9,119 nt of DNA from Treponema sp. Lineage in GTDB: Bacteria; Spirochaetota; Spirochaetia; Treponematales; Breznakiellaceae. Made by a program: the position numbers and the translations under genes. Positions 6,198-9,119 of this stretch are shown piece by piece. The notes beneath the pieces were generated by a model, which was not told the DNA's origin, ran no database searches, and was given only the letters and a program-made list of their open reading frames with translations. Location of the stretch: NCBI GenBank assembly GCA_031263435.1, contig JAISFT010000131.1:1-9119 (forward strand). The letters are read 5' to 3'. Numbering within the stretch: position 1 is the stretch's first letter; every line of letters begins with the position of its first letter.

Positions 6198-7853
6198 ATG
6201 CATGAAATACATGTTACGTTTGCTGATGGCCGTTCCCTTTCTTGTCCTTTCGGAACAGCGGTGGAGAGCCTCACCGAACATTTTGAACCAGTCCAAGGGG
6301 GATTAGCGGCGGTTAAGGTGAACAACGAGATCCTGCCGTTTTCTGCACGCATTGAGGTTAATGCACAGTTGGAACCGGTGCCCTTGGAATCTCCTGAAGG
6401 GATGATGATTTACCGCCGTTCTCTCGCATTCCTTCTTGCTATGGCTGCAAAAAAACTGTTTCCTGAACGAAAACTCTACGTTGGCCATTCCTTGGGTAAT
6501 AGTTATTACTATACCTTCTTGGAGGGAATTCCCAGCAGCCAAGACATTGAAGCCCTGAATGGGGAAATGAAGGCCCTGGTTGCCGCAGACCTTCCGATAG
6601 CGGTGCAGGTTATGGCCTACATCGAAGCCTTGAGCCTCTTTGAAAAAAATGGACAAACCGATACCGCCCTTCTTTTGGAGGAATGGAACGATGCCAAAGT
6701 ACCGGTCAATGGATGTAATGGATTTGCAGACCTCTATATTGAAGCTTTGGTACCTCGCACCGGTCTATTGGCGGTTTTTGATCTCCTCCCATATCAGGAA
6801 GGTTTCCTCCTTTGTTTTCCGGGAATCGGACAAGGCATTACCCTAGGGGCATTTGAAGACAGTCCTATCATTTTCTCGGTGTATGATGAGTATAAAAAAT
6901 GGGGCCGTATTGTGGGACTTCATGCGGTAGGTTATCTTAACCGGATCGTCCGGGAGCGGACCATTAAAGACTACATCAAGATCGAGGAGGCGTTCCAGGC
7001 AAAAAAAATAGCCGATATTGCAGATGCCATCTATACCAAGAAAGACCGGGTAAAAATGGTACTGCTTGCCGGCCCTTCCAGTTCCGGCAAAACCACCACC
7101 GCGAAACGGCTTTCCCTTGAGCTTAAGGTATTAGGAATTGAGCCTGTTGCTATTGGACTGGATAATTATTATGTGAATACCGATAAAACTCCCCGGGACG
7201 AGAAAGGGGAACCGGATTACGAATGCCTTGAAGCGCTGGATATTCCCTATTTCAACCAACAACTGCTGGATATCCTTAATGGGGAGGAAGTAATACTTCC
7301 CCTGTATGATTTTAAGACCGGGCGCCGTCGGGAAGCAGGGGGCAGGAAAATTAAGATGGAACCACGGACCGTACTGATTATAGAGGGTATTCATGGCCTG
7401 AACCATGCTCTCACCCCCCAAATAGACCGAGATATGCAATTCAAACTGTACGTGTCTGCATTGACTCATCTTAACTTGGATGATCACAACCGAATCCCCA
7501 CTAGTGACCACAGGCTCCTGCGGCGTATGGTTCGTGATTACCAGTTCCGGGGAACCAATGCGGTAACTACCTTTAAGATGTGGCCCAGTGTACAGCGGGG
7601 AGAACGGCGGTACATCTTTCCGTTCCAGAACAATGCGGATGTGGCCTTTAATTCTGCGTTGAGTTATGAATTATCGGTATTGAAATTCTATGCGGAACCG
7701 CTTCTTCATTCAGTGAAACCGAATCGACCAGAATATGCCGAAGCAGTACGGCTCCTCTCGTTCCTTAAAAATTTCGCTCCCATTCCTCCGCAGTATGTAC
7801 CAGGACATAGCATACTCAGAGAATTTATAGGGGAGAGTGAGTTTAAATATTAA
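6198..7853 (+). CDS. udk: TGS-domain nucleoside (uridine/cytidine-type) kinase
   Basis: A 551-residue cytoplasmic enzyme, much longer than classical uridine kinase (about 210) because of an N-terminal extension. Residues 1-62 are a TGS-like domain and about 63-240 resemble the second additional (editing-like) domain of threonyl-tRNA synthetase, with GHS at 96-98. The P-loop kinase domain starts near 285: Walker A GPSSSGKT (292-299), Asp322 in GLDNYYV as the likely catalytic base, PLYDFKTGRR (368-377) for substrate binding, IIEGIHGL (394-401), and an Arg-rich lid RLLRRMVRDYQFRG (439-452). By family it phosphorylates uridine or cytidine using ATP or GTP in pyrimidine salvage, although the true nucleoside for this fused form is not established. 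All key motifs are intact. It is divergent from the lipoprotein gene, and its stop is one base before the next ATG. Confidence 0.92.
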   Translation: MHEIHVTFADGRSLSCPFGTAVESLTEHFEPVQGGLAAVKVNNEILPFSARIEVNAQLEPVPLESPEGMMIYRRSLAFLLAMAAKKLFPERKLYVGHSLGNSYYYTFLEGIPSSQDIEALNGEMKALVAADLPIAVQVMAYIEALSLFEKNGQTDTALLLEEWNDAKVPVNGCNGFADLYIEALVPRTGLLAVFDLLPYQEGFLLCFPGIGQGITLGAFEDSPIIFSVYDEYKKWGRIVGLHAVGYLNRIVRERTIKDYIKIEEAFQAKKIADIADAIYTKKDRVKMVLLAGPSSSGKTTTAKRLSLELKVLGIEPVAIGLDNYYVNTDKTPRDEKGEPDYECLEALDIPYFNQQLLDILNGEEVILPLYDFKTGRRREAGGRKIKMEPRTVLIIEGIHGLNHALTPQIDRDMQFKLYVSALTHLNLDDHNRIPTSDHRLLRRMVRDYQFRGTNAVTTFKMWPSVQRGERRYIFPFQNNADVAFNSALSYELSVLKFYAEPLLHSVKPNRPEYAEAVRLLSFLKNFAPIPPQYVPGHSILREFIGESEFKY

Positions 7854-7854
7854 C

Positions 7855-9119
7855 ATGGATATAAGGGCTGAAACCCCAGGGACTGGGGACCAAAAAAACG
7901 ATACACCTCATGAGGGAAGTCAAGAACCGGAGCGCCTCCAGGATGAAACAAGGGATGTACTGGAATTTGACACCGGACTTGATGCCCAAGCCTTTGCCCA
8001 CGCAAAACTTGCCCATCTTGTCGCTGCATCAGGCTACCTTGTTACGAGCGAAGGAGCATGGACACCCTGGAAACCTAAAGGAATATATGAACGGAACGGA
8101 ACGATGCGTATCTGGGGATCCGGGTTTACCGGAGAACAGCTTGATAGGCTCGTGGCAGATGATACCCGGAAGGACCTGGCCTTGGATGCCCTGCGGTATT
8201 GGATCCGGGCGCGGCTCCTGGGAGCAGCCCAGCCTGGTCTTCCTGCACCCTGGCCTGCGGGGGCCATCATTGCCCCGGAAGGTACGATCCTTTTCCCGCC
8301 TGAAGAACTCATCAGGTACAGCATCGACGCAGCAGGACCGCAAGCACGGTTTAACGGGGTGGAGGGCTATGTTCATCCGGATCTCCCCGGCTTGAAGGGT
8401 ACGGCTTTTACTGCCGGGGCTTTGCTGTACCGGATCTTCTGCAGTTCTCCGCCCTTCCCCAATACAAACCAAGGTCTACTCTATCAGGACATACGGGAAG
8501 GGGTTTTTCTCCCACCTCAGTTGGTGGTTCCTGGTTTGGATACCAAACTTGCCGTGCTCATAAGCCAGGCTTTAAGCCCCTTTACGGGAAAAAGGGAAAA
8601 AGGAAAAAAGGAAAACCAGGGGGAACAGACCCCTGAGATGCTCCGCGCCTTAGGGGACTTACTCGGTCCTCCGGGTTCTGCTGCGGCTGCATCCTACCTG
8701 CATGGGCTTGCTCCTACGGAACAGGCACGGCTTATCCTGGCAAAAGAGCGGTTTATTAAAAAGCATATCCGGGGAGTAAAAACCAAACGGTTTGTCCGTC
8801 GGAACACCGCGCTGATAGCGGGGATATCCATCGGGGTACTGAGTGTAGCCCTGCTTATCAAGAGTGGGATCAACGACCATGCGAACAGGCCCAGCACCCG
8901 GGGGATGAGTCCCCAAGAAGTGGTGGAGACCTATTACCGTTCCATGGGATCCTTGGATCATCCGCAGATGGAAGCCTGTGTCATGCCCAAGATCGGCAAG
9001 GAAGATATTGATATGGTTACCAATCTTTTTGTCATAAGCCGGGTTCGCCAAGCCTATGAGCGGGGCGCTCCGGTGATCTTCTCTGCCCAGGAATGGATCG
9101 ATGCAGGTTCCCCGCCTAC
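7855..9119 (+). CDS. Membrane protein with pseudokinase-like domain (3' end outside window)
   Basis: The frame from ATG 7855 is open for 421 codons to the right edge. It starts one base after the kinase stop with only a weak, distant GGGGAGAG, so translation is probably coupled. After an acidic start, residues about 45-242 resemble a protein kinase fold: DALRYWIRARLL (111-122), PAPWPAGAIIAPEGTILF (130-147) where HRDLKPxNIL would lie, GYVHPDLPG (171-179) in place of the APE segment, GTAFTAGALLYRIFCSSPPF (182-201) matching the helix-F region SDxYSLGxLLYELLTGxPPF, and LAVLISQALSP (232-242). HRD, DFG and a Walker-type loop are absent, so it is a probable pseudokinase. A Lys/Glu linker follows, then one transmembrane helix (about 318-337) and an extracytoplasmic part with MSPQEVVETYYRSM. 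I do not recognise a named family. Confidence 0.8.
   Translation, partial: MDIRAETPGTGDQKNDTPHEGSQEPERLQDETRDVLEFDTGLDAQAFAHAKLAHLVAASGYLVTSEGAWTPWKPKGIYERNGTMRIWGSGFTGEQLDRLVADDTRKDLALDALRYWIRARLLGAAQPGLPAPWPAGAIIAPEGTILFPPEELIRYSIDAAGPQARFNGVEGYVHPDLPGLKGTAFTAGALLYRIFCSSPPFPNTNQGLLYQDIREGVFLPPQLVVPGLDTKLAVLISQALSPFTGKREKGKKENQGEQTPEMLRALGDLLGPPGSAAAASYLHGLAPTEQARLILAKERFIKKHIRGVKTKRFVRRNTALIAGISIGVLSVALLIKSGINDHANRPSTRGMSPQEVVETYYRSMGSLDHPQMEACVMPKIGKEDIDMVTNLFVISRVRQAYERGAPVIFSAQEWIDAGSPP

Noticed and set aside
7910..8395. 161-codon plus-strand frame
   Set aside because: It overlaps, in another frame, the longer frame from 7855 that has a kinase-like pattern and a transmembrane helix.

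Overview
The window reads as spirochaete chromosome, most likely a termite-gut type Treponema. The basis is the mix of Pmp-like repeat lipoprotein, secreted FecR-domain protein, spirochaete-style OmpA protein and a TGS-uridine-kinase fusion, plus roughly even to high GC. This is inference from family recognition; no search was run.

Layout. Bases 1-3289 hold a tight minus-strand cluster of four exported proteins, in transcription order: an OmpA-family protein (3289-2228), a predicted outer-membrane beta-barrel (2195-993), a secreted FecR-domain protein (973-302) and a lipoprotein that runs off the left edge (305-1). Gaps are 32 nt, 19 nt and a 4-nt ATGA overlap, so they are probably one operon building an envelope assembly. 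Upstream (3290-3755) is a gene-poor, AT-rich stretch with helically phased A/T tracts, a -10-like palindrome and a potentially structured leader. A truncated PD-(D/E)XK family gene follows (3756-4046, plus strand).

Bases 4073-5914 (minus strand) encode a surface lipoprotein with two beta-rich domains and about eight Pmp-like repeats. Its fourth to eighth proline codons lie in an uninterrupted run of 18 C (coding strand) close behind the start codon. As read, the gene is in frame; losing or gaining one C meets a stop within a few codons. This is a textbook arrangement for phase-variable ON/OFF switching. A near-consensus promoter (TTGACA-16 nt-TATACT) sits upstream and rules out the longer ATG at 6001.

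The divergent plus-strand unit starts at 6198 with a TGS-domain nucleoside (uridine-type) kinase. One base after its stop, a second frame opens at 7855 and stays open to the right edge. Its N-terminal half resembles the C-lobe of a Ser/Thr protein kinase without the catalytic residues, followed by one transmembrane helix and an extracytoplasmic C-terminus: a candidate membrane pseudokinase.
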